Source: CAZTTH01 sp964615975 (lineage in GTDB: Bacteria; Verrucomicrobiota; Lentisphaeria; JABSQK01; JAJFLO01). Taken from it: a stretch of 64,000 bases of DNA. The notes under the pieces were generated by a model that was not told the origin of the DNA, made no database searches, and saw only the letters and a list, made by a program, of their open reading frames with translations. Below are positions 43,801-58,800 of the stretch, piece by piece. The translations under genes were made by a program, and so were the position numbers. Within the stretch, counting starts at the first letter, position 1, and each line of letters starts with the position of its first letter. The DNA lies in assembly GCA_964615975.1 (NCBI GenBank), contig CAZTTH010000011.1, positions 28,413 through 92,412 on the forward strand, written 5' to 3'.

Positions 43801-46800
43801 TTTCTGCAAGCCCAGGCACTGGGATTGATGGACACGACCAATAACATCACCAATTCGATCAAAATTGATTTCCCGATCACCATTATCAATCTGCCCGACA
43901 TCGTTGCTCGTTCCGCCAGTATTTTTGTCACGGGCAACTATCTGGTGGGCACCGGAACGATGAACGCGCCGGGTGATACCAAAATCAATATCCAGAACAA
44001 CAGCCCATTCTATCTGCGTGTCAATAATCTGACCATCCCCGATGACGATGGCGGCGGTCAATTGGTATTCAATACCTCCGTCATCACCGGCGCCACCGGG
44101 GCGATCAATACCGCCATCCAAAGCCGGAATCGGAATACACCGGCAAATCAGAGCGCCAATTTTGGCGCTGTGGTGACGAGCGCAACCTCCAATCCTCCGG
44201 ATATTACGGTGAGCACCAATTTTGATCCGGCATTCGCCATTGTTCAAGCGATTCGTTCCGCGCCGCCGCCGGATATCGACGTCGCGCCCGGCGGGCAAGT
44301 CAACAATTTATTGGGAACGGTGAATTTAAATAATAATAAGGGCAGTATCATTGTGCGGGGTGAAATCACTGCCGGTACTTTGAATATCACCGCCGGGCGA
44401 GACTTCGTCCTTGGACTTCCCGGCTTCTATCATATTGCCGGTCATCCCAACGGGCCGGATCAATGGGGACCAACAGCAAGCACGTTTCAAACCTTGGGAA
44501 CAGCTGGTTTGGCTACCAGCGGGAGCGCCAGCGACTCAACCCCGGGCGGCACGGGGGCGACCATTGCCGGGCGTAATATCTTTATCACCGCGCAATTACT
44601 GAATATCAATGGGTTGGTGCGCAGCGGCCGACCCGATCGTTCTGTAACCATCAATACCAACCAGCCATTTGCCAATCCCGATTATGATCCCTTCCAAGCC
44701 TTTCTTGCTTCTCTTTCCGGCATCTTCCCCGGTTTCAGCTATTCCTATAACGTGCCGGCCACCATTCCCTTGAGTCAGGCAATCACCAATTTCAAAACCA
44801 ATTATGACCGGGCTGTGGCGCGGGGTGAATCGCCATACCAATTCCTGACATTACAATCAGATGATGGCAAGGGAACCGGCATCGATGTGCGTTATGATGC
44901 CCTGGAGAATAACATCCTGGTGACCAATGTTGTGGTTGAAGGCGGTCATCTTGAATTGTTTGGTCATGTCTTCAGCACGGGCGGCGGCAATCTCCAGGCG
45001 GTTGATGGTTTTGGCAATATCAATATCGTCAACAACACCGCGTATGACCTGGTATTGAATAATGTTGACGCCGGTCGGCTGGGTGTAAACCAACAGGGCA
45101 TCGAAGGTGAAATCATCATTATCGATACTGCCAAGACCGCGTTTGATGGGGGACCGTTGCGCACTGTGTATAAACGGATCGGCAACACGGTCACGGTCAC
45201 CAACAACGCCGGATTGAATTCATCAGTTGCCGGACGAGCTTCCAGTTATCAGCCCGTGCTCGATCAGCGTTTCCGCTGGGTTACCGGTCAGGAAGGAACC
45301 GAGGTCAATGAAAGCGAATATCGCAAGTCATCCTTCTGGGGGATCGATTGGCTGGCGCCCGACCCGGATGATATCCACAGTTCGGTGACCACCTTTAAGG
45401 ACCGCACTCCGTTGCCTGAGGGAGATTACCTCGATTTTTCCGGCGGCATCAGTGATTATGAATACGGTTTCAGTCAGATCAATATCGGGACGGCAATTGT
45501 CACCCGCCGCACCTGGGAAACATCGAGCGGCTGGTGGATTTTCAAGACCGTGACCCATCATCTGAAGATAACCACACAGCAGGGCTTCAAGGACTTCCAT
45601 ACTCACAGTGTGAACGCCGATTATCCCGTCGCCATCAATTTCATCGGGTATGACACCGGCGCCATCAACATCAGTTCGGTTGGATCGATACATCTCATGG
45701 GGACGATCCAGAATCCCAAAGGCGCGATCACGATTTCAACCCAGGGAGATTTTAATCAGACCGCGACTACCGCCCGGATTGAAGGGGCGGCGCAGATCAC
45801 TGTCGGCGGCAGCATCAAGGGGTCTTTCGTGCAGGTCGATTCACAGATTGGTTCTCCCATCAATCTGACGGCAGTCGGTGACATCGAGCTGGAAGAAATC
45901 AGCGGGGACATGATCATCGGGCAGATTATCTCTACCGGCGGTGGGAATATCAGCCTGAAGACCGATAATGGCTTCGTCGCTGGTCTCGGCGCCAACACGC
46001 TGATCAGCGGCCGCAAAATAACCCTATTTGCCGGTAATGGCGATATCGGCACTCTGGCATTGCCCATTCGCGTCGATACCATGGATGTGCTTAATGGCGG
46101 CTTGGATGCTCAGGCGGCAGGCAATATCAATATAGTTGAAATCAACGGCAATCTGAGATTGGTGGTGGTGAATTCCGCCGCGGGCGACGTCTTCATTCAG
46201 GCTGCCGGTTCGATATTCGATAATAACCCCAATCAGGCCCGGGATGACCGCGCCATCGAGGAATTGGAAAACCTGTGGTCAAGCATCGGGTTAACCGGGA
46301 CCGAAGCGGCCAATAAACTCCAACGCGCTCTCGAATCTTATCAACGCCAGAAAGAACAAAATTATCAAACCTATTGGCAGACGCGCAATCTCTTTACCAT
46401 TACTCCCACCAGCAGCACGGTCAGCGCCGCGAACTCGACCATCAACTTCGGTCGTGCCCATGGCTTAAGCACTGGGCAGCTTTTAATCTATGACAGCAAT
46501 GGCGGCAATCCGATCAACGGCCTAGCAGATGATGGCGTGTATTATGTGGTAGTTGTGAATACGACGACGGTCAAACTCGCGAATAGTCACGCGAATGCCA
46601 CGGCTCCGACTCCGGTGACATTGGCTTTGTCGTTGAGCGGAACCACGGGAAACCGGCATATCTTTAGCAGTATCACGATAAATAATGCGGCATACGATCC
46701 CGCCTTTGCCTTTCAATTCACGGTTGCCGAACGGCAGCAACTCATCGATCAAGGATTTACCACCCCGCAACTACTCGGAATGGAAGCCGAAAAGACGACA

Positions 46801-49800
46801 CAATTTCATAATACCCACATTGAATTGGCGGCACGCAATGTTGTCACCAGTTTCGATCCCAATTTCGTATGGGTGATCGAGAATAACCCCAATGTGTTTG
46901 ATGAATACGATCTAATCACCGACGGGATAGTCTGGCAGGTGGATGAATTGAAATACCGCATTGGCAAGGGGTTGTTCGCCATCTCTTCCGATACTGAAAC
47001 CAGAATCGAGGAAGCCAATATCATTGGACGGAATGTGATCCTGATCGCTGGCGGTGGCATCGGTGAAGATCTCAATGAAGTCACCATCGATCTAGCCAAT
47101 GGCATCATCAATCTTAGCGATGAGGAAAAGCGCATCATTGCGGCCGCGGAACGCGATGATGTAACCCGCCTCAGCCCCACGCTCTTTCGTATTTTACCCC
47201 GTGAAGATGTTGATGTCGATGCCAGCGGAACTTGGACGGTGACTGCCGTGGGCCGGGTATTCATCGGGGCGGAAGAGGATATCAATATCATCTCTCTGAC
47301 GACCGGCGGTCAGATTCGCATCAAGGGATCGGGAAGTATCTACAATGTGGCGCTCCAGCCGACGATCGACACCAATGTCAGCGGCAGCGATCTCATTATT
47401 GAAGCCTCCAACGGCACGATCGGCACAGCGGATACCCCATTGCGTATCGATCTTTCTCCCACCGCGACATTGACCGCGCGCGCGGGTCAAACCATTTATC
47501 TGGTCGAAGTAAATGGCGCCATGAACATCGATTTCGTCCTATCTGATGAAGACGTCTTTCTGACCACTGCCGCTGGCTCGATTCTGGATGGCACTCCCGA
47601 TGGCGAGTCATTCATCAAGGCCGATCACATCAGCTTGACGGCGAATGGCGGCAGTATCGGCGCTGTCAATAATCCGATTGAAATCGACGCGGTGACGGCT
47701 GACGCGGATAGCATCAGAGCGACGGCGAGCCAGTCGATTTACCTCAAGGAACTGAATGGCAATTTCAATATTGGTTTGATAACTGCCACCAACGGAGATG
47801 TCGGTTTGATCAGCTCCGGCGGGTTTGTCGATATCGCCAATGATGCGGCCGCGGATGTGGTTGGCAATAATATTACCCTGACCGCCCTCAATGGCGCGAT
47901 TGGTTCCGCTGTCAATCCCTTCGATATCGATTCGGCAAGCGCGGCGGCGGGGTCTGTGAGCCTGTCTGCCACCGGTAATATCTTCCTCAATGAAACCAAT
48001 GGAAATCTCAGTTTCGCTACCGCTGTCACCCCGACCGGCGCGGCGATTATCACGACGTCCGCCAATGGTTCGATTCTCGATGGCAACGTGGGGACTGGGA
48101 CCAATATTACCGCCAAAACCCTGATTCTCCTGCCGGGATTGAATATTGGCGCGACCAACGATCCACTGGATATCGATGTCGACAATCTGGAAATTGCAAC
48201 CCCGAATGGGAGCGCGACAATCAATAACTCTGGTTTACTGGTAGTTGGCGGAATTTCATCCCAGGTTGGCCTCAGCGGCAGCGGCGCTTTGGCGCTCACG
48301 ACTTCCAGCCCATTGGAAATCCGTGAGGACGTGGTTTTTGGCGGCAATATCACGATTACCACGGGTGATTCATCTGCTTTGCCCACTAGTGGTGTGCCCG
48401 TCTCCGGTGACAATCTGGCCATCACCCCCAATGCCAAAGTGAAATCAACCGGTGGTTCAGTAACCCTGCAGAGCGGTGATAATGTCATCATACCTACCGG
48501 CGCCGAGGTGAATGGCGCTGCCGGGGTGATCATCCGCGCGGATTACAACAATGCCGACAGTGGTGTGGGCGCCACCATCGAACTGCAGGGCACGATTATC
48601 GGTTCGTCGATTCAAATCTATGGCGGTGATGATGGGGATGTCATCCATATCAAAACCAGTACATTGAATAACCCGATTACCATCAATGGCGGCGGCGGCG
48701 ACGACCTTTTTAACCTCTTTAATAATTCCAATACCCTGGCTGATATCAAAGCGAATGTGACGGTTAATGGCGATACCGGCAACGATACATTGAATATCAA
48801 TGTGATCGGCAGAACCTCAGGTACCACTGGCAATATGACTACAACGACCATCACCGGTTTGGGAATGGATGCCGGAATCACGATTACTTACAGTACTGAC
48901 ATCCTTAATATTAATCTGACTAATTTCGCTGATGTTCTCAACCTTATGGGCGCCCATGCCGGCAGCACCACGATTACCGCCAATGCTGGTGATGACGCCT
49001 TTCATGTCGGTACTCTGGCGCCCGCGGCGACTGGCGGACATGCCAATAATATTTTAGGTATAGTCGCCATAACCGGCGGCGCCAATGCCACGGTTAGCGG
49101 CGATATTCTTACCGTTGATGACACTGCCGACACGACCGGGAATATCGGCGCTCTGACGAGCACCACTATTACCGGGATCTTCGGCGGCGGAAGAATCCTT
49201 TATGAAACCCTGGAAAGCGTGACCGTCAATCTCGGCAGCGGCAATGATGTCTTCACCATCAAGAGTACCCATGGTCCGACCGCGATCACCGCCGTCAATA
49301 CCGGTCCAGGCGCGGACGTGGCGAACATCGAAACCATTTCCGGTCCGACCACGGTCACCACCGGTTCAGGGCAGGATACGATCCAGGTCGGCAGTGATAC
49401 CGGGGCAATTGATCCGGTGCCGAACAGCATCCTTGATCAGATTCTGAATGTGGCCTTGGTACTGGATGCCGGCAGCGACAATGATACACTCATTGCCTAT
49501 GACAGCGGGGATACAAACGCTAACTCCGGTAAACTCACGGCGACCGAAATTACCGGGCTGGGCATGACTCTGGGGATCAAATATCAGAATGTGGAAGATC
49601 TCCGTTTGTTATTGAGTCAGGGCAGAAATCTGTTTTTTGTCGAAAGCACCAATGAAGGGATGAATTTAATCAATACCGGCATCGCCAATGATGAGATCAA
49701 TATCGATCGTCTTTTCGGACCGACGACCATCGAAACCGGTAATGGCGACGATATCATCCGGGTGAATTACGATATTAATGGCTTACAAACCTTCCGTAGC

Positions 49801-52800
49801 GGGGTGGCAAGTGAGTTAATTCTGCATGGTCAGCGCGGCAGTGACACTTATCTGGTGGGATTGGCTGGGAATGCCACTGCTGTCATCAATGTTTTTGATC
49901 AGTCACCAGTCGATGATCTGGCGGTCAACCGTTTGATTATATTCGGCACCAATGAACCCGATCTCTTTTTGTTGCGCGCCAATCGCGCCGCTGGCGTTGG
50001 GGTGGTGGCTGCTTACGAGGTTGATGCGAATTTATTGCCGGTACCCAACGGATTTATCGAACGGGTCAATTACAACAGCGATATCAATGGCAGCCTGCAA
50101 ATTTTCGGACGCGATGGCAATGATACCTTTGTTCTCGATGATAACCTCTCGCCCACCGTCATCTTTGGCGAAGGCGGCAACGACATCTTCCAGATCGGTC
50201 AGGTTTTCAAATCACCGCGCGATAGCGCCAACCCGAATAATGGGCTCGATCCCATCGACTTTTTCGAAACCACTCTGACCACTCGCGGTTATCTGAGCAA
50301 TGGCATTAGTGAGAACACCACTTTGTCGGGTGGTATCGGCAATGATACCTTCACCGTGTATCGCAACAAGGCGGAACTTTTCCTCTTTGGTGATGAAGAC
50401 GACGACACCTTCCGCATTCGTGCGTTTGTCAAAGTCGATCCCAATGATCCGAAAGCGCCGTTCACCAATATCAATGGCGGCCAAGGCGCTGACTTCATCA
50501 GTTACACGGTCAACGCGCCGGTGCGGATTGAAGGCGGAGACGGATTCGATACTCTCACCGTGATTGGCACCGAGTTTGGAGACGATTTTGTCATTACCGA
50601 TCGCGGTGTATTTGGCGGCGGTCTTTACATCACCTTTGGCGGTGTCGAAAAAATTGTGGTTGACGCGCAGGAAGGCAATGACCGTTTCTTCATTGCCAGC
50701 AGCAGTGAAAATGTGGTCTTGGAACTGGTTGGGGGGCGCGGCAGCGACACGTTTAACTTCGCGGGTGGAAATAATGGTCAGGAACTGACTGTGGTCAGCA
50801 ACAGCCTGGCGGGACACAGCGGATTGATTCAACACACTATTTCCAGTCTGGACGGCCGCTTTAACGCCGTCTATGTCCAGGATATTTCCACCAGTGTCGC
50901 GGATAATGATGAAGCTGGCGCGGTGGTCACACTCCTTGATCAGAACAATCAGGCATTTACCGGTCGTTTGCGGGTATTTGAGGAGCAAAATATTGCCGAT
51001 ATTCGTCAGAACTATGAGTTAATCCATTATGCCATCGTGTTGACGCGTTCACCCGAGGAAAATGTCCGCATCACTGCTTCGCCCGTCCCGGGCAGCGAAC
51101 GCGACCGGCTCGCGGGGGGCAAGGGGATTACCATCAATGGCAGTGAGCTGGGCGCCACGTTGTTGTTTGACCGGACAAATTGGTTCATCCCTCAGATAAT
51201 TACAGTGGCAGCGCTGCCTGATGACCTGGCCGAAGGGCTGCGATCGATCAATATACAACACAAGGTGGTGCAGGGCGCCAGCGCGACGGATGGCGGTGAA
51301 TACGATGGCTTGATCATTCCCGGTGTAATCGTGGATGTGATCGATGATGATGCCGCTGCTGTGATTATCATCGCGGATAAGGGTGAAACCCTGGTGGCGG
51401 AAGGCACTGGCGCCACACCGGCTCAGGATACTTATGTGGTATTTCTCAGTAAACAGCCGACCGGTGATGTCACCATCAATGTGGTGAACCCGGAAGGCCA
51501 GGTATCAACCTCGATATCGACTTTGACTTTTGTTGCTGATGGCGCCAGCGCCAGTGCCTGGAACAAACCACAAACGATCACTGTCCAGGCGATCGATGAT
51601 GCTCTCCTCGAAAGCATTCATTTTTCACGCCTTGCCCACACCATCGCCACCGGCACGCTGAATAACTTTTTTGGTTTGCGGCTCAACGATGTTTCCCGTG
51701 GACTGACGGCGGCGGTGAATGGCGATCTCGTCGCGGACTTCGATGCCACCATTGCCAATAACACGATTACCATCAGCAATCCGGTCGCGTTTTCAGCGGC
51801 ATTGCAGGCACCGTTCGGAGGGAATACCATCACCGGAACTTTTGCTTTTGAGAATGCCATTACCGTGACTCCGTCCGGTTCGGTATCAGCCGGGAACAAG
51901 TGGTCATTAATTCTGAATGGCGCCACCTTTGGATATACCGCGATTTTGGGGGACGACCTCAATGATGTCGTAGCTGGATTGGCGGCGGATATCAATGTGG
52001 TCAAGGTTGATTTTATCGGTCGGGCTGATACAGGAACCACCTGGAGCTTGCGAATCAACGGCGTCAATTATACCTACACTGCCGTATCCAATGACACTCT
52101 GAGCTCGGTCGCCATCGGTTTGGCGGCAATTCTCAATAACGTATCCGGTAATCCTTATACCGCGGCAGCTTCAGGGAATGGCCTGCAGATTCGTCAACAT
52201 ATTGGCGCCCCATTCGCTGAAGCGAGCTTCAGCGGTTCAAGCGGCAACGCGATCTTTACCTACACCCAATACCAGGCAACTGTGGGCGGCGGCAGTTTGA
52301 CGGTAACTCCAGTCGCAGGGAATCAGGTGCCTTATGTCACGCGATTAAATGGAACCACCTTATATAATGATGTCAACAGTGTGGATCTAACCGTCACTGG
52401 CAGTGCGGCGGTAAGTGATATTTGGACGGTGAATCTCGATGGTTCCGAATTCAGCTTCAAAGCCGTGGGCGGGGAAAGCGCCGAATCGGTTGTTGCCGCC
52501 CTGGAATCCCTGATCAATACCACTATCGGCGCTCTCTTCACCGCGTCGCATTCCGGCGCTGTCCTGACCATTGTCCGTGATGATGGTCTGATCTTTGATG
52601 CCTCCTATACTCGTCGGAATGGTTCGTTTGCCGGTACCCTGAGCGCCACCCATTTTGCCGTGGCGCAAGTGACGCTGAATCAGTCGAATCCCGAAACCAG
52701 TTTCGTTGCGGGTCAACGCTGGGAGTTGAATCTTACCCCGGCCGGATCAGTTCAACCGGTCAAATACAGTTATGTCGCCGGCGCGAATCGCGAATCCACC

Positions 52801-55800
52801 ATCCCCGCGTCTATCGATGTGCGCATTACCGATGATGACGCGCCTGGTGCTTTGATCTCTCAATCCGGCGGTTCGACTTCGGTGACCGAAGCCACAGCGC
52901 GGATCATTCTCGGGAGCGGCTTTTTGACCGAAGTCCGACCGGCGATACAAATTACCGCAGCATCCTCCACCCGCATCACCACCTTGGTTACCGGTTCACC
53001 CTCTGGCCGGATTGGGATTCAAACTCCGCCTGGTCAGAAATCTGACAGCTTTACCACCGCGACCATTGTCTTATCTGGTGAGGTCACTGATAACAGTATC
53101 TGGAAGGTTACCCTGGTTAATATCACTGGGGTGGAATCGATACTCAGTTATACCGTTCATCAGCCGGGATCGGGTAATCCTTTAACTCTGCATGATGTTG
53201 CCGCGGCGCTGCGGTCTCAAATTGCCGGCAATGGTTATGGCGCCGCGCTGGAAACCCTGATCCGTTTCGAAGGTGATTTTGGCACCTCTGTCCTGGGAGA
53301 AACCGATCTGCCGCATGATTCACGATTTACCGCTCAAGACATTGATCTGGGGCGCTGGAATCAGAACAGCAATCCCGATATCGCAGACTCGACAACCCGT
53401 CCGCATGTGACCATCAATGCAACTGGAGACGGAGAAACGGATTATTATAAATTCACCATCACCAGTGAAATGTTGGCCAATGCCGGCAATGACGGTGTCC
53501 CAGGGGTACAGGCGGTTTTCGATATTGATCGGGGATATGAACTGGGTGATCTGATTGTCTGGAGCAGCAAACTCCGGCTCTACAATGAAGCGGGAATTCT
53601 CATCAATCAGGGACCGGGCCAGTCGGATCCCGCCACGACCGGAGCGGGTGGCAGTTCAACCTTTGCTGATGATTATCTGATCCATACATTTCTGACTGCT
53701 GGAGTGTATTTCATTGAAGTCGCTGACGCGCTGTCTTTTGGCGGTCTTCCAGCGGGAATTGATTACGAACTGCAGGTGTCGATCGAAAATCATCGGGTGG
53801 ACGGCTTTATCTTTGGCCCAATCGCGATTCAGGAAAATGAAACCGGCAATAATACCCATGATAGTGCCCAGGAAGTGGGCAATAATACTTACTTCTCCAC
53901 CTTTTTCGATCCCAATATCGGTAATCTCCAGAAGCCTGGTCTAGATCCGTCGGATCGCATTGATTTTCTCACCCCCTGGGTGCGGATTCAGGGATCAGGT
54001 GATGGGAGTTCGGATTATTATCAGTTTACCCTGGCTTCGACACTCTTTGAAGCCACGCCGGGAGTGATTAACGCCAGCCCGGATACTAGCGGCAGTCAAT
54101 ATTACACTGTGGCGGAACTGAAGCTCAATGGCACGGTAAAAACCGGGGATGTTTTTACCCTCGGTTTACGCTATCGTGATTACCCCTATATCGTCACTTC
54201 CGCCACGCCCAGTTTGCAGATCGTAGCGCAGGGATTACAGGATTTGATAGCAGCCGATACCGCCCAGACCGGCCGATATGTGTTGTCCGTGGTGGGAAAT
54301 GACACCTTGCGCATCGTCTCGGTTGCTGATGGCGGCGGTGGGTTCAATCTCCGTGGGGTTGCCACTACCGGAATTACTCAGCAGGTGCAATCGGCGGGCA
54401 GTGTCACCCGTTCAACCAGCGCGTTGCAAGCTGATGGCGCCACCGCGATTCAATTCACTGAAACCGCCATTACACTTGACGGTGCCGTTGCCATTGGCGA
54501 TGTCTGGCAAGTGATTCTGAATGGGGTGGTTTATCCGTTTACGGCGGTCACCACCAGTCTGCATGATATTGCGGCAGGTCTGAAAAGCATCATCGATGAG
54601 ACCGATCCGACTGATCCGTCTGATGAATACGTTGTCAATAACAACTCAGGAGTTTTGATCATCTCGCGCGCCAAGCCTTACACCATTGCCGTTTCCGTCA
54701 TTGGTCCCAGTCCGGATGGTTATGTCTCGATTGCCGGGACCCCGGTACAAAATCAGGTTCAGAACATCAAATGGACAGATGTCACCTTCACCTTGAACGG
54801 GGCAGTCAATCGAACCGACACCTGGCATATCGTTCTGGATGGTGTCAGTTACCGTTATATCGTGCCGGAATCGGGTGGACCGACACCCGATCTGGATACA
54901 GTTGCGGCTGGTTTGCGGTCGGCTGTCCCCGGTATACTGGGGTATACCATCACCGCCTCGAGCACCGGAATCCTTCGGCTGGAGCGAGCCGTGCCCTTTA
55001 CCGCCCGCATCATGGTGGGTGATGGCCGGGTCGTATCCACTCAGGCAGCGGTATCCCACACCTACACCCTGAGTGGACCTTTGGTAACCGGTGACACCTG
55101 GACGCTGTCGTTGAATGAAACCGGCGGTGGCGCGATTGGTAGTGTGTCACATGTCCTGGTTAATGGAGATACCCTTGCCAGTGTCGCTCTGAGTCTGGCC
55201 CGGGCGCTCAACATTTCATCGCCACTCTCCGATTTTGTCGCCGCGGTGGAAAACAACAGTCTGGTTATTACCCGCTTGAACGCCACCGATTTTACTGCTT
55301 CAGTGAGCGCGATACCCATTGGGGTTTTGACAAAAACCACCGGCAGTGATGCCAAAGTATTAACGCTGACCGGTCCGGTAAATACCAATGACAGTTGGAC
55401 CGTGACGGTGACCTATGGTTCAGGGCCGGCTACCATCATCACCAAAACCGAGACCGTGAATGGCGGCGAAACCGATCTGAATGGTGTCGCGTCGCGGTTG
55501 GTTGACGCCTTGAAAGGTGATCCCGGCATGGCGGATTTCGCGGTCTTCAAGAACGGCACGGCCATCATACTGGTCAAAATCGACGGCATCGGCTTTAGCG
55601 CCGAAATTAATCAGACTCCCGCTGGCTTCGCAACCGTTACGGGCTCGGCACAACAATTAACCGTTACTGCACAGGGTGCCAATAATACGGGGAATGGGAA
55701 TACCAATGTCTGGACGATTACGTTGACTGCAAATGCCGTCAACACCAATTTCACCTATACCGTTACCGGCAGTGATAACCCCACTGATGTTGCGGTCGGG

Positions 55801-58800
55801 TTGCGCAATCAGATCAATCTTGTGAATGACAGCTACACGGCATATACCAATGGGGCGGTACTGACCATTGTTCGTCTTGATAACACGGCATTTACGATCA
55901 GCAATGTGGTCCGTGCGACCGGCGGCGCCTCAGTTACCGCGGCATCACCTTCAGTTACCCGGATAGCCGCTTTGGGGAGTTTCTCCAGTTACAACAGCGC
56001 CAGTGATCGCTGGAACCTGCGGCTCAGCATCACCATCAGCGGCACCACCAGCACATTGACCGCGGATGCGATTGCCACGGCGAGTTTCTCTGATATCATC
56101 ACTGGGTTGCTGGCCGATATCAATGGCGGCGGCCCCTTTGCCGGGTATGTTGGCACCTTTGAAGGCAATACCATTGCCATCAGTAAAACGGACGGCACCG
56201 GAGTGACTTCATTCACCCTGGCGCTTGAGATTAATCGTCTTTCCGGAGTGGCGAACACCGGATATGCCGTGCTTTCACTGTCCAACGCGGTGCGTACCGC
56301 GGATAATTGGAATGTAACATTCAACACCACCAGTAATCATCTCGTCACTTATCCAGTAGCGTCAGGGGATGCAAACCTGGGGGCGGTTGCGATTGGCTTA
56401 TCGGGCGCCATTGGCACGGCTCTGGCCGGCACCGGTTTTTTGTCACAACCCAGGGAAACCAAAGTGGTGGTCATCAACACCCTTGGCACTGCTTTTACCG
56501 TGCCCTCGGTTTCGGTGAGTAGCGGCCGCAAGCTAACCTTATCGGCGACCGTGCCTTTGACGAAGGCGTTTGGACTTTTTGGTCCCTTGAATCCTGGCGA
56601 TCGCTGGGCATTGACTGTCGGCAGTGCAACCGCCACTCATAATGTTAATGACGGTGACACTCTTATTGCCATTGCCCTGAATCTGGCTAAACAATTGGAT
56701 GCAGTGCAAACCACGGGAGCAACCGATCCTTTGGCTGGTTTCACCGCCGTCGCGGAAGGCGCCTTCATCTATCTGACGCGGGTGGACGGCGCTGATTTTA
56801 CTCCCGTATTCGCGAATACTAGTGCGGCCTTCCAAATGCTCGCCCATACCCGCGGTACCGGGGATATTGACTGGTCGCAGACGGTGCAATTGGTTTCCTC
56901 GGCGCCGGCGGGTCAGGAAGTGGCACAGAATGATATTTGGAAACTGACACTGAACAACTCCGTGTTGACGCCTTATATAGCAGGTACCAGCGGCGCGGCC
57001 ACCTTTGCTGGTGTCGTCGGCGGTCTGGCGGCCAGTGTGCCGGCCAGTGTGAACCTTAATGGCAATCCAGTAGTCCTCATGACGACATCCGATTCCGGGA
57101 ATCGCACCATCACCATCAAATCGACGGCGGAGATCCCGGTGCGTGTCGGGCGCGTCGAGCAATTCCGTGCCCAGGCATATAATTTGCAAACCACGACAGT
57201 GGACAATCGCACGCATCAATTTAAAGCTGAACTCACTGTCACCGGAGATTTTATCCCCGGCTCCGAATGGTCCGTGGTTCTTGACGGTCATTTGTTTAGT
57301 TTTGTGGTGGTCGACACGCCGGAGCGCTCGCTGCGCTCAATTGCGCAGGGCTTGGCGAACGCGATCAATGGCTACAAACCCGGCGGGATACAACGCTTCA
57401 ATGCCACTCTGGGTTTAGTCGGCGCGACGATCACGGTGCAGGACAAGACTGTGGCCGCCGCGATCAGTCCGCAAATCAGTGACGACCCATTCACCTTGGA
57501 AAAATTCCAGGTCGGCGGCGGCAAGGTAAAAGCCTTGTTTGATATCGATAGTCCGGGAGTCTTTACAGGCCAGAGCACATTCCCCCTGGTTTTTAATTTC
57601 GGGGAAGGGTTTTCCTTTACTTTCCAGGATTCTTACAGTTACACCGCCGTGCCGGTGTTGGAATTATATGATGGCGCCGGCAATTTATTGACGCGGAAAT
57701 TAGGTTCTGATTTCATTGATTCCGGTTCCACATCGACCGCTGATCCGTTCTTCGAATACGTTTTTGATCTGGAACAAGGCACGGGACCGGGGGTGTATGT
57801 CCTGCGGGTTGGCGCCCAGATTGATTACGCTGATTTCAGCAACTTCTTTGGGGTGGCGAATACCAATTTTCCTGATCAGGCATTTGCGGGTGTCGTCCCT
57901 GATATGAGTTATGATCTGAATATCTCGATTCGTGGACATGGCACCAATCCCAATGCCATCAGCCTGGTGGACAAACAACTAACCATTGTTTCCGGCACCG
58001 GCAAAGGACAAACGGCGGTGATCTCAGCTTACAACGCTGAACATCGCGAGTATCTCTTAAACGCAGCGCTCACTGCGGTGGCGGATACCGATCTCTGGTC
58101 GGTTTTACCGGATGTCACCAGCAAATTTGAAATTTCCTTTGATCCATTTGTTGAATTCGATGGCGATCCAACCGGCGAATCCTTTGCCGATTACAGTCCG
58201 GTGGTCGATACTTATCAGGTACGTCTGACCGGCAGCCCCGCGGTCGGCAAACCGGTCACCCTTTATGTGGTGCCGCAATTGACCCGCACCTACAATTCAG
58301 ATCTGGCCTTCAATCCTGATGCCAACTTCGGACAGAATAAGGCACTTCAGGTTAAGGTCGCCACCAACCATGTTCGTGTCGAACTCACTGGCAGCGCTGC
58401 TGACAACGAGAACTGGATACTGAGTCTGGCGACTGTGGACAGCCATGGCCGGCCGGAGCCGACTCAGGATTATTCAGTTCCAGTCGGGGCGGCGGACAGT
58501 TTGGTTGATATTGCGGCCCGGCTGGCAAATAAAATCAATATCGACTCCAATGCGACCTATACGGCTGTCCCTGACGGCAATGCCATCGTGATTTCGACGG
58601 TTGATCCGGACGCGGCGTTCTTCACTGACTTCCGGATTGATCTGGATTCTCGCGGCGGCATTGAAGTTGGCAGCACCTTTGTTCTCAACGGCACACAAAT
58701 GGTAACCGCGCAACAATGGGTATTGACCCTGACCGACACGGTGTCCGGGGTGAATTCAACCGTCACTTATGTAGTCCAGAATGGCGATACCCTGGCCACG

